Shown: positions 7,714 to 16,732 of the stretch, in pieces
Numbering within the stretch: the stretch's first letter is position 1
Layout of the letters: the number at the start of each line of letters is the position of its first letter
NCBI GenBank assembly: GCA_045655105.1
Contig: JAZOOQ010000056.1
Location: 78,345 to 142,344, forward strand
From: RGIG4140 sp045655105
GTDB taxonomy: Bacteria > Pseudomonadota > Alphaproteobacteria > CAAHEQ01 > UBA3637
Length of the DNA: 64,000 bases
Direction: 5' to 3'
Translations under genes and position numbers: made by a program
Notes under the pieces: model-generated
Databases searched by the model: none
What the model was told of the DNA's origin: nothing
The model's input: only the letters and a program-made list of their open reading frames with translations

Positions 7714-9376
7714 ACCCGTCAAATTAATTTTAACAATGGCAGTGCTTGCAACAAGCTTTTCCTTAACGGCTTGTAATAAGTATGCTGAAAAAACTGATGC
7801 AAAGATTGAAACAGTTTTGGAAAGAACGGAAGATTATTTACAACAAGCAACTATTCCAGATCTTCCTGAAACAACTGATACTGTTCGAACAAAAGAAGAT
7901 ATTTGGTTGGGAAACACCAGTGTTAAAATTTCACAAGGGGATAGTTTACCACCAGAAATGGAAGAAGAGGATGCTTTAACGATTACGATATCTGAAGAAG
8001 CAAGTTTACCTTTCTTGGCCAATGAAATTTCAGATGCAACGGGTCTTCATGTTCGTTTAGATAGTTTGAAAGCATCAAAAGAAATTCCTGCTGAAACAAT
8101 TCCAATTAATTACACTGGTACATTGAGTGGATTGTTAGATTATATTGCAAATAGATATGGTGTTTGGTGGCGTTATAAAGATAAGACAATTAGTTTTTAC
8201 AGCCAAGAAACACGTATTTTTAATATCTATGCCTTGCCTGTTGAAACAAGCATTTCAAATTCTTTAAGTGGTGCAACAATGGGCAGTTCTGATAACAGTT
8301 CATCTAATTCAACTTCAACATTAACTTCTTCAGCAAATTTGGCCTTATGGGATAATATTGAAAACAGTTTAAACCAAATTGTTGGTGAAGAGGGGCAACT
8401 TTCATTTAGCCGTGTTGCTGGTACAGTTACAATTACAGCAAGCCCATTTATTATTAAAGAAGCAGCCGAATGGATTAATGCCTTTAACCAAAAATTATCT
8501 CGTCAAGTTGCAATTTCTGTAAAAGTGTTGCAAGTTTCAGTTTCAAACCAAGATAATTATGGTTTTGACTTAGGCTTAGTTTTCAATAATGCTGATATTT
8601 TAGGAACATTTTCAAGTGCTTATTCTTTAAGTGGTGCAGCAACGGCTGGAACATTATCAATGATGTTGTTAAAACCTGATTCAAAATGGACGAATTCAAA
8701 AGCCATTGTTCAAGCATTCTCAGTTTTGGGTAAAACAGCTTTGGTAACATCTGCAAGTGCAACAACCTTAAATAATAAAGTTGCACCAATTCAAATTACA
8801 ACACAAGAAAACTATGTGAAAGAAACAAATGTTTCAACATCTGGTAGTGGAACAGACCGAAGTGTTGACGTTGATATGGAAACTGATACATTGAATTATG
8901 GTTTTATGATGGAAGTTTTGCCAAGAATTTTAAATCACGGGAATTTAATTTTAATGTTCTCTTTAAATTTAACAGATTTGGTGTCTTTGAAAAACTTCAC
9001 ATCTACAGGGGCTCAAACAAATGCTGACACATTGGCAAGTGAAACATCAGATTCAGATGATAGCGATAAAGATGATGATGAAGAAGATGATGATGATTCA
9101 GTTGCTGATGATGCGAATACAGTTGTTCAATTGCCAAAAATTCAAACGCGTGGATTTATTCAAGAAATTGCAATGCGTTCTGGATCAACGCTTGTTTTGA
9201 CAGGGTTTGAAAAAGTTCAAGATAGAATGACAACAACTGGTATTGGCAAAGCAAAAATCGGTATTTTAGGCGGTGGTGCTTTGAATGATAATGTGCGAGA
9301 TGTTCTTGTTATCTTGTTAACTCCAGAAGTTTTGGAATCACCGCTTTCTGCAGAATCCCGCATGAGAGATTTTTAA
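7703..9376 (+). CDS. pilN: Type IVb pilus secretin, PilN family
   Basis: The 557-residue lipoprotein (lipobox LTAC near residue 24) has secretin N-domains followed by the C-terminal beta-barrel of the secretin family. The barrel is recognised by RGFIQEIAMRSGSTLVLTGFEK and the closing NVRDVLVILLTPEVL. It should form the outer-membrane gate through which the pilus leaves. The ATG at 7703 has AGGAG at a proper distance (7691-7695), while the ATG at 7697 is too close. Two odd inserts stand out. One is a Ser/Thr-rich stretch (about residues 194-213). The other is an acidic run of roughly 20 Asp/Glu/Ser residues (about 450-472) inside the secretin domain. Confidence 0.88.
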   Translation: MLIKPVKLILTMAVLATSFSLTACNKYAEKTDAKIETVLERTEDYLQQATIPDLPETTDTVRTKEDIWLGNTSVKISQGDSLPPEMEEEDALTITISEEASLPFLANEISDATGLHVRLDSLKASKEIPAETIPINYTGTLSGLLDYIANRYGVWWRYKDKTISFYSQETRIFNIYALPVETSISNSLSGATMGSSDNSSSNSTSTLTSSANLALWDNIENSLNQIVGEEGQLSFSRVAGTVTITASPFIIKEAAEWINAFNQKLSRQVAISVKVLQVSVSNQDNYGFDLGLVFNNADILGTFSSAYSLSGAATAGTLSMMLLKPDSKWTNSKAIVQAFSVLGKTALVTSASATTLNNKVAPIQITTQENYVKETNVSTSGSGTDRSVDVDMETDTLNYGFMMEVLPRILNHGNLILMFSLNLTDLVSLKNFTSTGAQTNADTLASETSDSDDSDKDDDEEDDDDSVADDANTVVQLPKIQTRGFIQEIAMRSGSTLVLTGFEKVQDRMTTTGIGKAKIGILGGGALNDNVRDVLVILLTPEVLESPLSAESRMRDF

Positions 9377-9389
9377 GGAGTCTTAAAGA

Positions 9390-10757
9390 ATGACAGATGA
9401 ACGCGATGCCTTAATAGGAACAACAGCGCCAAGCGATATTCAGCTTTCTCCAACAGAGATGGTTGAGCGGGGAACCGTTGTTATTAAAAAGGTTAAATAT
9501 GCTGTTGGCTTGATTTGGCAGCCACTTCAAGATCCAGATAATCCATCTCCTGAAATCAGAGAGGCTATGGATACGGATGCGGATTCAGATTTATACTGTT
9601 TGCGTATCACTGCTTCTCCACAGTATGGTTTGGGTCGCACCTCTATGGGGCATCGCACTGGTGAGCTTTCTTTGGCTGCAACAATTGCTTCTGCTTTATC
9701 TGATAAAACATCTATTTGTGGTGTTTTTAAAGTTGAAGAAGGATGGTATTTTATTGCTGTTAGAAATGACTTGATTTTATCTGAAAATGATGTTCTTTTC
9801 AAAACAGAAGAAGAGGCTGAGGCTGCTTTTTATCGCATGATGAGCGTTCCAGATTGGGATATGAAAATTGTTCCAGCAGAATGGAATGTTGAAGGTGCTG
9901 TCACAAGAACAATTGAATCGATTGTTAGGGAATCTCGTGTTCGTGTTCGCTTAGAAGAATTAGGGGCAAAGAAGAAAAACCAAATTTTATTATTTATTGG
10001 TATTGCTCTTGTAATTGCTATAAGCAGTTTTGTTTACTCTATGTTTACGGTGTTTACACCTGTTATACAACAAGAGGAAAAAATTGAACCAATTTCAATT
10101 CCTGAAATTATTAGGCCTGTTGAACCAACACCGGAAAAGCCAAAACCTTGGGAAAAAATTCCTGATACAAAAACATTTTTAAATAAATGTTGGAATAACG
10201 CTTATCAATTAAAAACACTTAATATTCCTGGTTGGGCTTTAGGGATTGTTTCTTGTACTAGCTCTGGGTTAACAACCTCTTGGTCGAGAGGAGATTCTTC
10301 AATTTGGTCAAATCCTCCAAGAATTCGTTGGATTAAAGCTGCGCTGAATGAATATAAAATGACGAATGTGAATATTCAAATCAGCAAAGATGGGGCTTCA
10401 GCAAGTGGAAATGTTGCTTTTTATGATATTCCTTTAATTGCTTCAGTTCCTCTTTACACTGAACAACAATTATGGGAAGAATTAACAGATATTAAACAAG
10501 CGATTAATTTATCCATTGAATTTCAACGCAAAACGGTTTTAGATCCGCCAGATAATCCTGATGGTTCAAAACCAGAGCATCAACAAGAATATGTTTATTT
10601 CATCTTTTCTGTCACCTCGTCCTACACCCCATTTGAATGGTTAACATTCTTTAATAAATTCCCGGGTTTAGAATTGACAAAAATAGAATTTAATCCGTTA
10701 ACAGAACCATCCGATCCGAATAAATGGAAATATGAAGGGAGAATCTATGCAAAATAA
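9390..10757 (+). CDS. pilO: Pilin accessory protein, PilO family (R64 PilO2-like)
   Basis: The 455-residue bitopic inner-membrane protein has an N-terminal cytoplasmic part of about 195 residues (..YAVGLIWQPLQDP.., ..FKVEEGWYFIAVRNDLILSENDVLF..). A single transmembrane helix follows at about 197-217, and then a periplasmic domain beginning with a Pro-rich linker. This arrangement and its position between the secretin and PilP identify the R64-type PilO2 accessory protein, thought to connect the cytoplasmic ATPase complex with the periplasmic apparatus. An AAGGAG site precedes the ATG at 9390. It is longer than type IVa PilO, which is a different family. Confidence 0.8.
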   Translation: MTDERDALIGTTAPSDIQLSPTEMVERGTVVIKKVKYAVGLIWQPLQDPDNPSPEIREAMDTDADSDLYCLRITASPQYGLGRTSMGHRTGELSLAATIASALSDKTSICGVFKVEEGWYFIAVRNDLILSENDVLFKTEEEAEAAFYRMMSVPDWDMKIVPAEWNVEGAVTRTIESIVRESRVRVRLEELGAKKKNQILLFIGIALVIAISSFVYSMFTVFTPVIQQEEKIEPISIPEIIRPVEPTPEKPKPWEKIPDTKTFLNKCWNNAYQLKTLNIPGWALGIVSCTSSGLTTSWSRGDSSIWSNPPRIRWIKAALNEYKMTNVNIQISKDGASASGNVAFYDIPLIASVPLYTEQQLWEELTDIKQAINLSIEFQRKTVLDPPDNPDGSKPEHQQEYVYFIFSVTSSYTPFEWLTFFNKFPGLELTKIEFNPLTEPSDPNKWKYEGRIYAK

Positions 10758-11799
10758 AACATTAATTTTATTAGGGGCATTTGTTTTATCAACAACCTCA
10801 TTAGTTTCACCAACAATGGCACAAACAGAAGGGGTAAGTAATGAAGTGGCTGTTGAAGTTAAACAAGAAGGCCAAGCAAATATCCCTGCTGTTGAAAAAA
10901 CAAAAGCCGTTGATGAGGTAATTGGCGATAATGTGAGTATCAATCCAGATAAAATCGTTGATTTCCCTGGTCGTCCCTCATTAGGAAGTATTGAAATGGC
11001 AACACTTCCAGGTATTAATGAAACATTAGTGAATGGTCCAGCCCCAATGGGAGAATCTTTATCTTCAAAAGATATGCCAAGTGAACAGTTATTGGGTCGT
11101 ATTACAACGGAAGTTTTCCAAGAAATGGCTGATTTAGAAAGAGGTAACGTCTTTTTAAAATTACAAAGCCAAAAAGAGGAACTTAAAAATAATTTAGAAG
11201 CTTTGCGTGCGAAATATAGACAAGCACGTTTAGATGAAATTGCCAAACGTGAAGATGTTGTTCGTTCCCGTATTAACTGGTGGCAAGAGCAAGAAAACAT
11301 TCGTATTGAAATGGAAAAGAAAAAGGCTGAAACAGAGGCTATTGAACAACAAATTGCAGAAGCTGAAGAACTTAGAAACAAACTTAGAACGGAAGCAATG
11401 GCAGAAAAAGAAGCAGCAAAAAATATGCCAGCCCCAGTTGTTGAAGCTACTCCAAAAGAAGAACCAAAACCTGTTGTTGCAGCTCCTGAACCAGCACCTG
11501 TTGCTGAATCTGAATTTTCAGGATCAATTGGTCAATCAGCTTCTTCTCTTTACTCATTACTTGGAGTGAGAGGATTGAAAGGAAGATTAACAGCTCGTCT
11601 TGAAAATAAAGAAGATGGAACTGTTTTAAATGTTAAAAAAGGTCAACGTTTAAAAACAGGGCATAAGATTTTGCGTGTAGATAGAGACTCTGTTCAAATT
11701 TCATTTGCTGGAAGAGTTGAAGTGATTTTACTTGCATCACCAAAAACAATCACAGATGCCTCTTCCGAAACTTCAGAAGAAGTTGTTGAAGTTGAATAA
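10747..11799 (+). CDS. pilP: Type IVb pilus periplasmic protein, PilP family
   Basis: The 350-residue protein has a Sec signal peptide (..SPTMAQ, about residue 27). A charged coiled-coil region spans about residues 120-220, followed by a Pro/Ala/Glu-rich linker and a small C-terminal beta domain (GLKGRLTARLENKEDGTVLNV..GHKILRVDRDSVQISFAGRVEVI). That domain resembles the GspC-HR/PilP fold that docks on secretins. I chose the ATG at 10747 because AAGGGAGA lies at 10735-10742. The start overlaps the end of pilO by 11 bases. In R64 systems PilP is required for pilus biogenesis. Confidence 0.75.
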   Translation: MQNKTLILLGAFVLSTTSLVSPTMAQTEGVSNEVAVEVKQEGQANIPAVEKTKAVDEVIGDNVSINPDKIVDFPGRPSLGSIEMATLPGINETLVNGPAPMGESLSSKDMPSEQLLGRITTEVFQEMADLERGNVFLKLQSQKEELKNNLEALRAKYRQARLDEIAKREDVVRSRINWWQEQENIRIEMEKKKAETEAIEQQIAEAEELRNKLRTEAMAEKEAAKNMPAPVVEATPKEEPKPVVAAPEPAPVAESEFSGSIGQSASSLYSLLGVRGLKGRLTARLENKEDGTVLNVKKGQRLKTGHKILRVDRDSVQISFAGRVEVILLASPKTITDASSETSEEVVEVE

Positions 11800-11846
11800 T
11801 AAAAAAAGATTATAAAGAACGTTTAAGTTTGTCAAAAGGGGACAAA

Positions 11847-14045
11847 ATGAATTTTTGGAATAAAAATGGGACAAGAAATCAGGATGAAGGAATGAGCTCA
11901 TCATCTAATTTATTGGATGTTTCTGCTATTGATATTCCTGATTCAGATCAAAATGATCAATATGTGGAAGATGTTTTTTCAAAAACATCTGGTGTATCAA
12001 CGTCTTTTGATATAGAAGAAGAAATTTCTTCTTCTCCCATAATTGATCATCCTGCAGCTCCATTTATGGCACCTCCAATTCCAAAAGCCCCTCTTTCTTC
12101 CATTCATCAAGAAATAGATATGTCGGTTAACGAATATGATGATTTGCCAACTTTAGAAGTTGAAGAAGAACTTTCAACTTTAGATAAAGAAGAAGTAGTT
12201 GAAGAAAAAATACAAGAGGTTTTTGAAGAACAAGAAATAAAAGTTGATCCCCAAGAAGTAGAAGGAACTAAAATGGTTCCTGAAAACTCTTTTCCAGATG
12301 GTATTGTTCCAATGGCTCAAGCGCCACGTTCTAAAACCTTTGTGAAACAAGCAGAGCCAGAACTTAGTGTTTCTAAAAAAGATGAAAAAGCAACCAAAGA
12401 AGAAGTTAAAGAGGAAAAAACAGTTAGTGAAGATTTGGAATATATTCACTATTCAAATCCTTTGTTCTTAAAAAAACTTTTTGCAAATGGGAATACGTGC
12501 ATCACTGCACCAGGAGCCGCTTTCCAACTTAAAGATGATATGCGTTCCTTATTGGCATTGTTTTCAAATGGGCGATATTTTGTTGCAGAAACATATAAAT
12601 ATGATGGTAAAGTTTTAAGCTTTGAATATCTGGTTAAAAAGCGCAATCTCCAAATTGGAAAACCTGAATATGTTCCTATGACGGTGCTTAGCACAATCTA
12701 TGAATATGCTGCTCAAAACTCTTATGCTGAAGATACAGATGAAGTTACAGAAAAACCAGACGTTGTTGAACAAGCACAAGCGCGTATGCAACGAGACTTT
12801 ATTACTATTATTTCTCGTGCTGCAGCAATGCACGTTTCCGATATTCATATTGTGGTAGCTGAAAACACCATTGTTATGTTCCGCGTTAATGGTTTGATGC
12901 AAACAGAAATGGAATATAAAAAAGAATGGGGTGAAAGCTTTGTTCGTGCAGCCTTTGCTTCTGCAGATATTTCTGATGCAAACTATGCACAAAACGAATA
13001 TCAAGCTGCTCAAAAACTTGGACGGACGCCACTTCGTGGTTCTCATGGTAAATTAATTTTGCCAAGAAACATCTTGGGTGTTCGTCTTCAATTTAACCCA
13101 ATTGCTTTCGGTACGCGTTATGTTGTTTTGCGTTTGCTTTATGCTGAAGAAAGCATGGAATCAGATAGCGCATTAGAATCTCTTGGATTTACGAAAAAAG
13201 ATACAGAAGATTTTTATAAACTTCGTGGTGAACCAACAGGAATTACCATTATTTCAGGGCCAACGGGTTCTGGTAAATCAACAACACTGCAACGAAACAT
13301 GATTGCAATGTTGCAAGAAAGAAACTATGAAGTAAACTTAATTACGGTGGAAGATCCTCCAGAATATCCAATTCCTGGGGCTCGCCAAATGCCAGTTACA
13401 AATGCCACCATTGAAGAAGCTAAAGAAAGGGAGTTTACAAAAGCATTGGCTGCCGCTCTTCGTTCTGACCCTGACTCTATGATGATCGGGGAAGTTCGTA
13501 CTCTTTCTGCTGCAGACCTTGCTTTTAGAGCCGCTCTTTCAGGGCACAACGTGTGGACAACGTTGCACGCTAACAACGCACCATCTATTTTAATTCGTTT
13601 AAAAGATATGGGGGTGGAAGAATTTAAATTGAAGGATCCTGAAATTATCAAAGGATTAACAGCTCAACGTTTATTTAGACGTCTTTGTCCGCATTGTAGA
13701 ATTCCTGCAACTGAACGCTTAAGTTTGCCAATTATTGAACGTTTAAGAACAGGATTTGGAGATATTGCTCTTGAAACAACATATTTAAGAGGTCAAGGTT
13801 GTAAACATTGTGACTTTAAAGGGGTTAAAGGCCGTATCGCTGTTTCTGAAATTATTTTGCCAGATACAACATTCCTTGAATTAATGTTAAAGGGAGATAC
13901 GGTTAAAGCCATTAACTATTGGATTAATGAATTAAATGGAACAACCTTGCGCGAATCGGCTTTAAGACATATGTTTAATGGTATTATTGATATTGGTGAA
14001 GTTGAAAGATGGACAGGATTCCTCGATCAAACAATCACGGGTTAA
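11847..14045 (+). CDS. pilQ: Pilus assembly ATPase, PilQ / GspE family
   Basis: The 732-residue secretion ATPase powers pilus extension. It shows a Walker A GPTGSGKSTT at about residues 471-480, an Asp box ITVEDPPEYP, a Walker B/His box MIGEVRTLSAADLAFRAALSGHNVWTTLHAN and a tetracysteine zinc site (CPHC...CKHC) in the C-terminal domain. The first ~200 residues are an acidic, low-complexity extension not usual for PilQ, preceding a normal N2 domain. The ATG at 11847 has AAAAGGGG just upstream; a TTG start at 11829 would add only six residues. It is followed by pilR after 13 bases. Confidence 0.9.
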   Translation: MNFWNKNGTRNQDEGMSSSSNLLDVSAIDIPDSDQNDQYVEDVFSKTSGVSTSFDIEEEISSSPIIDHPAAPFMAPPIPKAPLSSIHQEIDMSVNEYDDLPTLEVEEELSTLDKEEVVEEKIQEVFEEQEIKVDPQEVEGTKMVPENSFPDGIVPMAQAPRSKTFVKQAEPELSVSKKDEKATKEEVKEEKTVSEDLEYIHYSNPLFLKKLFANGNTCITAPGAAFQLKDDMRSLLALFSNGRYFVAETYKYDGKVLSFEYLVKKRNLQIGKPEYVPMTVLSTIYEYAAQNSYAEDTDEVTEKPDVVEQAQARMQRDFITIISRAAAMHVSDIHIVVAENTIVMFRVNGLMQTEMEYKKEWGESFVRAAFASADISDANYAQNEYQAAQKLGRTPLRGSHGKLILPRNILGVRLQFNPIAFGTRYVVLRLLYAEESMESDSALESLGFTKKDTEDFYKLRGEPTGITIISGPTGSGKSTTLQRNMIAMLQERNYEVNLITVEDPPEYPIPGARQMPVTNATIEEAKEREFTKALAAALRSDPDSMMIGEVRTLSAADLAFRAALSGHNVWTTLHANNAPSILIRLKDMGVEEFKLKDPEIIKGLTAQRLFRRLCPHCRIPATERLSLPIIERLRTGFGDIALETTYLRGQGCKHCDFKGVKGRIAVSEIILPDTTFLELMLKGDTVKAINYWINELNGTTLRESALRHMFNGIIDIGEVERWTGFLDQTITG

Positions 14046-14058
14046 GGAGCAAAGTTAA

Positions 14059-15186
14059 ATGAATAAATCAACGAAAAAGGTAGTTGTTAGACCAGTAAGC
14101 AGTTTTGAAATTGCTTTTGCAAAATTTCTGTTTTGCCATTTACCTTCAAGTAGTTCATCGCGTATTGCTCTTTATAATAAATTAAGATCTCTTCTTAAAA
14201 ACCGATTTTCATTGATGGATGCATTGGAACGGATTTATCAAATTGCATCAAAAGATGGAAAAAATCCATATGACACTGATGCTATTGCCATTTCATGTTG
14301 GATGAAATCTGTTCGAAATGGGGACCCATTTTCAGTTGCATTAAAAGGATGGGCTCCAAGCACAGAATTATTAATGCTTTCGGTTGGTGATGTTGCTAAT
14401 TTGGAATCGGCTCTTGAAAATACGGTTCGCGTTGTTGAAGGTATTAAACGGATGAAAAGTGCGGTTATGGGAGCGGTTTTGTATCCACTCTTTTTGATCA
14501 GTATGGTATTCTTTTTGATTTGGGGTGTGGGTGCTTTCATGGTGCCACCAATGGTTGATGCTGTTCCAAATTTAAGATGGACAGGTCTTTCCTTATCTTT
14601 GGTTAATCTTTCTATTTTTGTGCAAGAACATCCTCTATTTCTTTTTGCCACATTACCAATTGCTGTTGTTATAGTAGTTTTTACTTTTCCAAGGTGGAAA
14701 AAGGATTCAAGAGCTATTGCTGATAAAATGCCTCCATGGTCAATTTACCGCATTTTTATTGGTGTGGGTTGGCTTTTATCTTTATCAGCTCTTGTAAGCG
14801 CTGGAACGCCTGTTTCAAAAGCGATGAGAGCTTTGCGCCATGATGCTTCACCTTATTTGCTTTATCGCATTGATAGCGCGTTAAAACACGTTAATAACGG
14901 TGATAATATTGGTGATGCTCTTTATAAAACAGGGTTGGGTTTCCCAGATGAAGAAGTTATTGGTGATTTAAGAATTTATTCTGAATTGGATAACTTTACC
15001 GAAGCTCTTGAACGTTTATCTGTTGACTGGATGGAAGATTCCATTAATGATGTTGCCACTAAAGCTGGTGCTTTAAATGGTTTGGCTATTTTAATGATTG
15101 CTGCCGTTATTTGTTGGGTTGTTGCAGGTACATTTGATATGCAAGAACAAATGGTTAATGGCATGGGTTTGGGAGCAGGGCGATAG
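14059..15186 (+). CDS. pilR: Pilus inner-membrane platform protein, PilR / GspF family
   Basis: The 375-residue polytopic protein is the inner-membrane platform on which pilins are assembled. It shows the two GspF-like repeats, the first around 45-130 (LRSLLKNRFSLMDALERIY...LSVGDVANLESAL) and the second around 240-330 (LSALVSAGTPVSKAMRAL...). Hydrophobic segments lie near 142-162, 190-210 and 340-358. It starts after an AAGGAG site and is the last gene of the pilus operon, followed by a terminator at 15209-15239. Unlike R64, no pilin or prepilin peptidase gene follows. Confidence 0.88.
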   Translation: MNKSTKKVVVRPVSSFEIAFAKFLFCHLPSSSSSRIALYNKLRSLLKNRFSLMDALERIYQIASKDGKNPYDTDAIAISCWMKSVRNGDPFSVALKGWAPSTELLMLSVGDVANLESALENTVRVVEGIKRMKSAVMGAVLYPLFLISMVFFLIWGVGAFMVPPMVDAVPNLRWTGLSLSLVNLSIFVQEHPLFLFATLPIAVVIVVFTFPRWKKDSRAIADKMPPWSIYRIFIGVGWLLSLSALVSAGTPVSKAMRALRHDASPYLLYRIDSALKHVNNGDNIGDALYKTGLGFPDEEVIGDLRIYSELDNFTEALERLSVDWMEDSINDVATKAGALNGLAILMIAAVICWVVAGTFDMQEQMVNGMGLGAGR

Positions 15187-15208
15187 TTCATTATTCCTTA
15201 AAAGAAAT

Positions 15209-15239
15209 AAAAAAAGGGGGGGCAATCCTCCTTTTTTTT
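15209..15239 (+). terminator. Rho-independent terminator of the pilus operon
   Basis: An A-run and GGGGG arm, a CAAT loop and a CCTCC arm followed by eight Ts form a terminator 20-50 bases after pilR. The stem has one G-U pair. Confidence 0.7.
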
Positions 15240-15257
15240 ATAGATAAGCTAAAATAA

Positions 15258-15281
15258 TACCCCCTGTGTTCGCAGGGGGTA
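15258..15281 (-). terminator. Hairpin terminator downstream of glyS
   Basis: TACCCCCTG and CAGGGGGTA form a perfect nine-base stem with a six-base loop, seven bases beyond the glyS stop. The T-tract on the minus strand is interrupted (TTATTTTAG), so it is a weaker but plausible terminator. It could also block read-through from the pilus operon. Confidence 0.55.
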
Positions 15282-15287
15282 AGCTAT

Positions 15288-16652
15288 TTAAATGAAATAT
15301 TCTTTTAAAAGATTTGGCAATTCTTCTAATGAAACGCGTTTTTGTTCCATTGTATCTCTATCGCGAATGGTAACAGTTGTTGGACTTTGTTCAATACTTT
15401 CAAAGTCAACAGTGATACAAAATGGAGTTCCAATTTCATCATGACGACGATAAGCTTTTCCAATGTTGCCAGAATCTTCAAGCATAACGCGACCAATGCC
15501 TGTTTTTAAAAGAGTGTTTTTAATATTGCGGGCCATTTCCATAATTTGTGGATTATTGCGTTTAAGTGGAATAACGGCAGCTTTAACTGGTGCTAAATGT
15601 TTTTTAAGTTTTAAAACCGTTCTTGTTTCACCATTTGGTAAAGTTTCTTCCGTGTATGCTTCAGTTAAAACAGCTAAAACACCACGTTCAACACCTGCAG
15701 ATGGTTCAACAACAAATGGAACATACCATTTTTTTGTTTCATCATCAAAAAGAGCGAGTTTTGTGTTGCTTTCTTTGTTTTCATGAGGTGTTGCTGTTAA
15801 TTCTAATTCAGATTGGTATCTTGTATGATTGCCAAGATCATAGTCTGTTCTATCAGCAATACCTTCTAATTCTTCTAATCCATGTGGGAATTCATATTCC
15901 AAATCATAAGTTGCTTTAGAATAGTGGGCTAATTCTTCTTTTTCAATGGCATGAACTTTTAATTTATCTTTATCAAGACCTTGATCTAACCACCATTGAA
16001 TGCGGGTATCTTTCCATGTTTCAAGCCATTGTTCATCAGTTCCTGGTTTAACAAAATATTCAAGTTCCATTTGTTCAAATTCACGCACACGGAAAATAAA
16101 GTTACGTGGCGTAATTTCATTACGGAATGATTTACCAATTTGAGCAATTCCAAAAGGGGCTTTTCTGGCCGTTGAATCAACAACATTTTTAAATTGCGTG
16201 AAAATTGCTTGAGCTGTTTCAGGGCGCAAATAGGCAAAGTTTGAACCATCTTCAATTGGACCAACTGTTGTTTTAAACATTAAGTTAAACATTCTTGGTT
16301 CGGTTAATTCTGTTGAACCACAATTAGGGCATTTCCCATCTTTAATATGGTCAGCTCTAAAGCGATTTTTGCATTTTTTGCAATCAGTTAATGGGTCTGT
16401 AAATGTTGATTCATGTCCACTGTAATGCAAAACTTTTTGATGTGTTAAAATAGAAGAATCTAATCCTTCAATATCATCGCGTTCATAAATCATTGAACGC
16501 CACCAAGCTGCTTTTAAATTATTTTTGAGTTCAACGCCTAAAGGACCAAAATCATAAACCCCTTGTAAACCGCCATAAATATCGGCATTTTGAAAAATAA
16601 ATCCTCGTCTTTTACAAAGTGAAACCAATTGGTCCATTGATGTTGCTGGCAT
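15288..16652 (-). CDS. glyS: Glycyl-tRNA synthetase, alpha2 (archaeal/eukaryote-like) type
   Basis: The 454-residue class II synthetase charges tRNA-Gly. The homodimeric alpha2 type is recognised by an N-terminal GGLQGVYDFGPLGVELKNN, a zinc-ribbon-like CKKC...CPNC insertion (about residues 90-117) and LTEPRMFNLMF. Motif 2 is FRNEITPRNFIFRVREFEQME, preceded by LRPETAQAIF, and a C-terminal anticodon-binding domain follows. Most proteobacteria use the unrelated alpha2-beta2 enzyme (glyQ plus glyS), so this type is notable here and suggests an ancient replacement by transfer. The ATG at 16652 has an AGGAG site. Confidence 0.93.
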   Translation of the reverse strand: MPATSMDQLVSLCKRRGFIFQNADIYGGLQGVYDFGPLGVELKNNLKAAWWRSMIYERDDIEGLDSSILTHQKVLHYSGHESTFTDPLTDCKKCKNRFRADHIKDGKCPNCGSTELTEPRMFNLMFKTTVGPIEDGSNFAYLRPETAQAIFTQFKNVVDSTARKAPFGIAQIGKSFRNEITPRNFIFRVREFEQMELEYFVKPGTDEQWLETWKDTRIQWWLDQGLDKDKLKVHAIEKEELAHYSKATYDLEYEFPHGLEELEGIADRTDYDLGNHTRYQSELELTATPHENKESNTKLALFDDETKKWYVPFVVEPSAGVERGVLAVLTEAYTEETLPNGETRTVLKLKKHLAPVKAAVIPLKRNNPQIMEMARNIKNTLLKTGIGRVMLEDSGNIGKAYRRHDEIGTPFCITVDFESIEQSPTTVTIRDRDTMEQKRVSLEELPNLLKEYFI

Positions 16653-16732
16653 AATAAACTCCTATCATAAAAATTAACAAACGAGGCAATAATACCATAA
16701 AATAAAGAAAAATTCAATGTTATTAGAAAAAA

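Noticed and set aside
10698..11381. 227-codon minus-strand open frame across pilO/pilP
   Set aside because: The plus strand encodes PilP with a signal peptide and pilus context; the reverse frame is Ser-rich and featureless, a codon-usage mirror.
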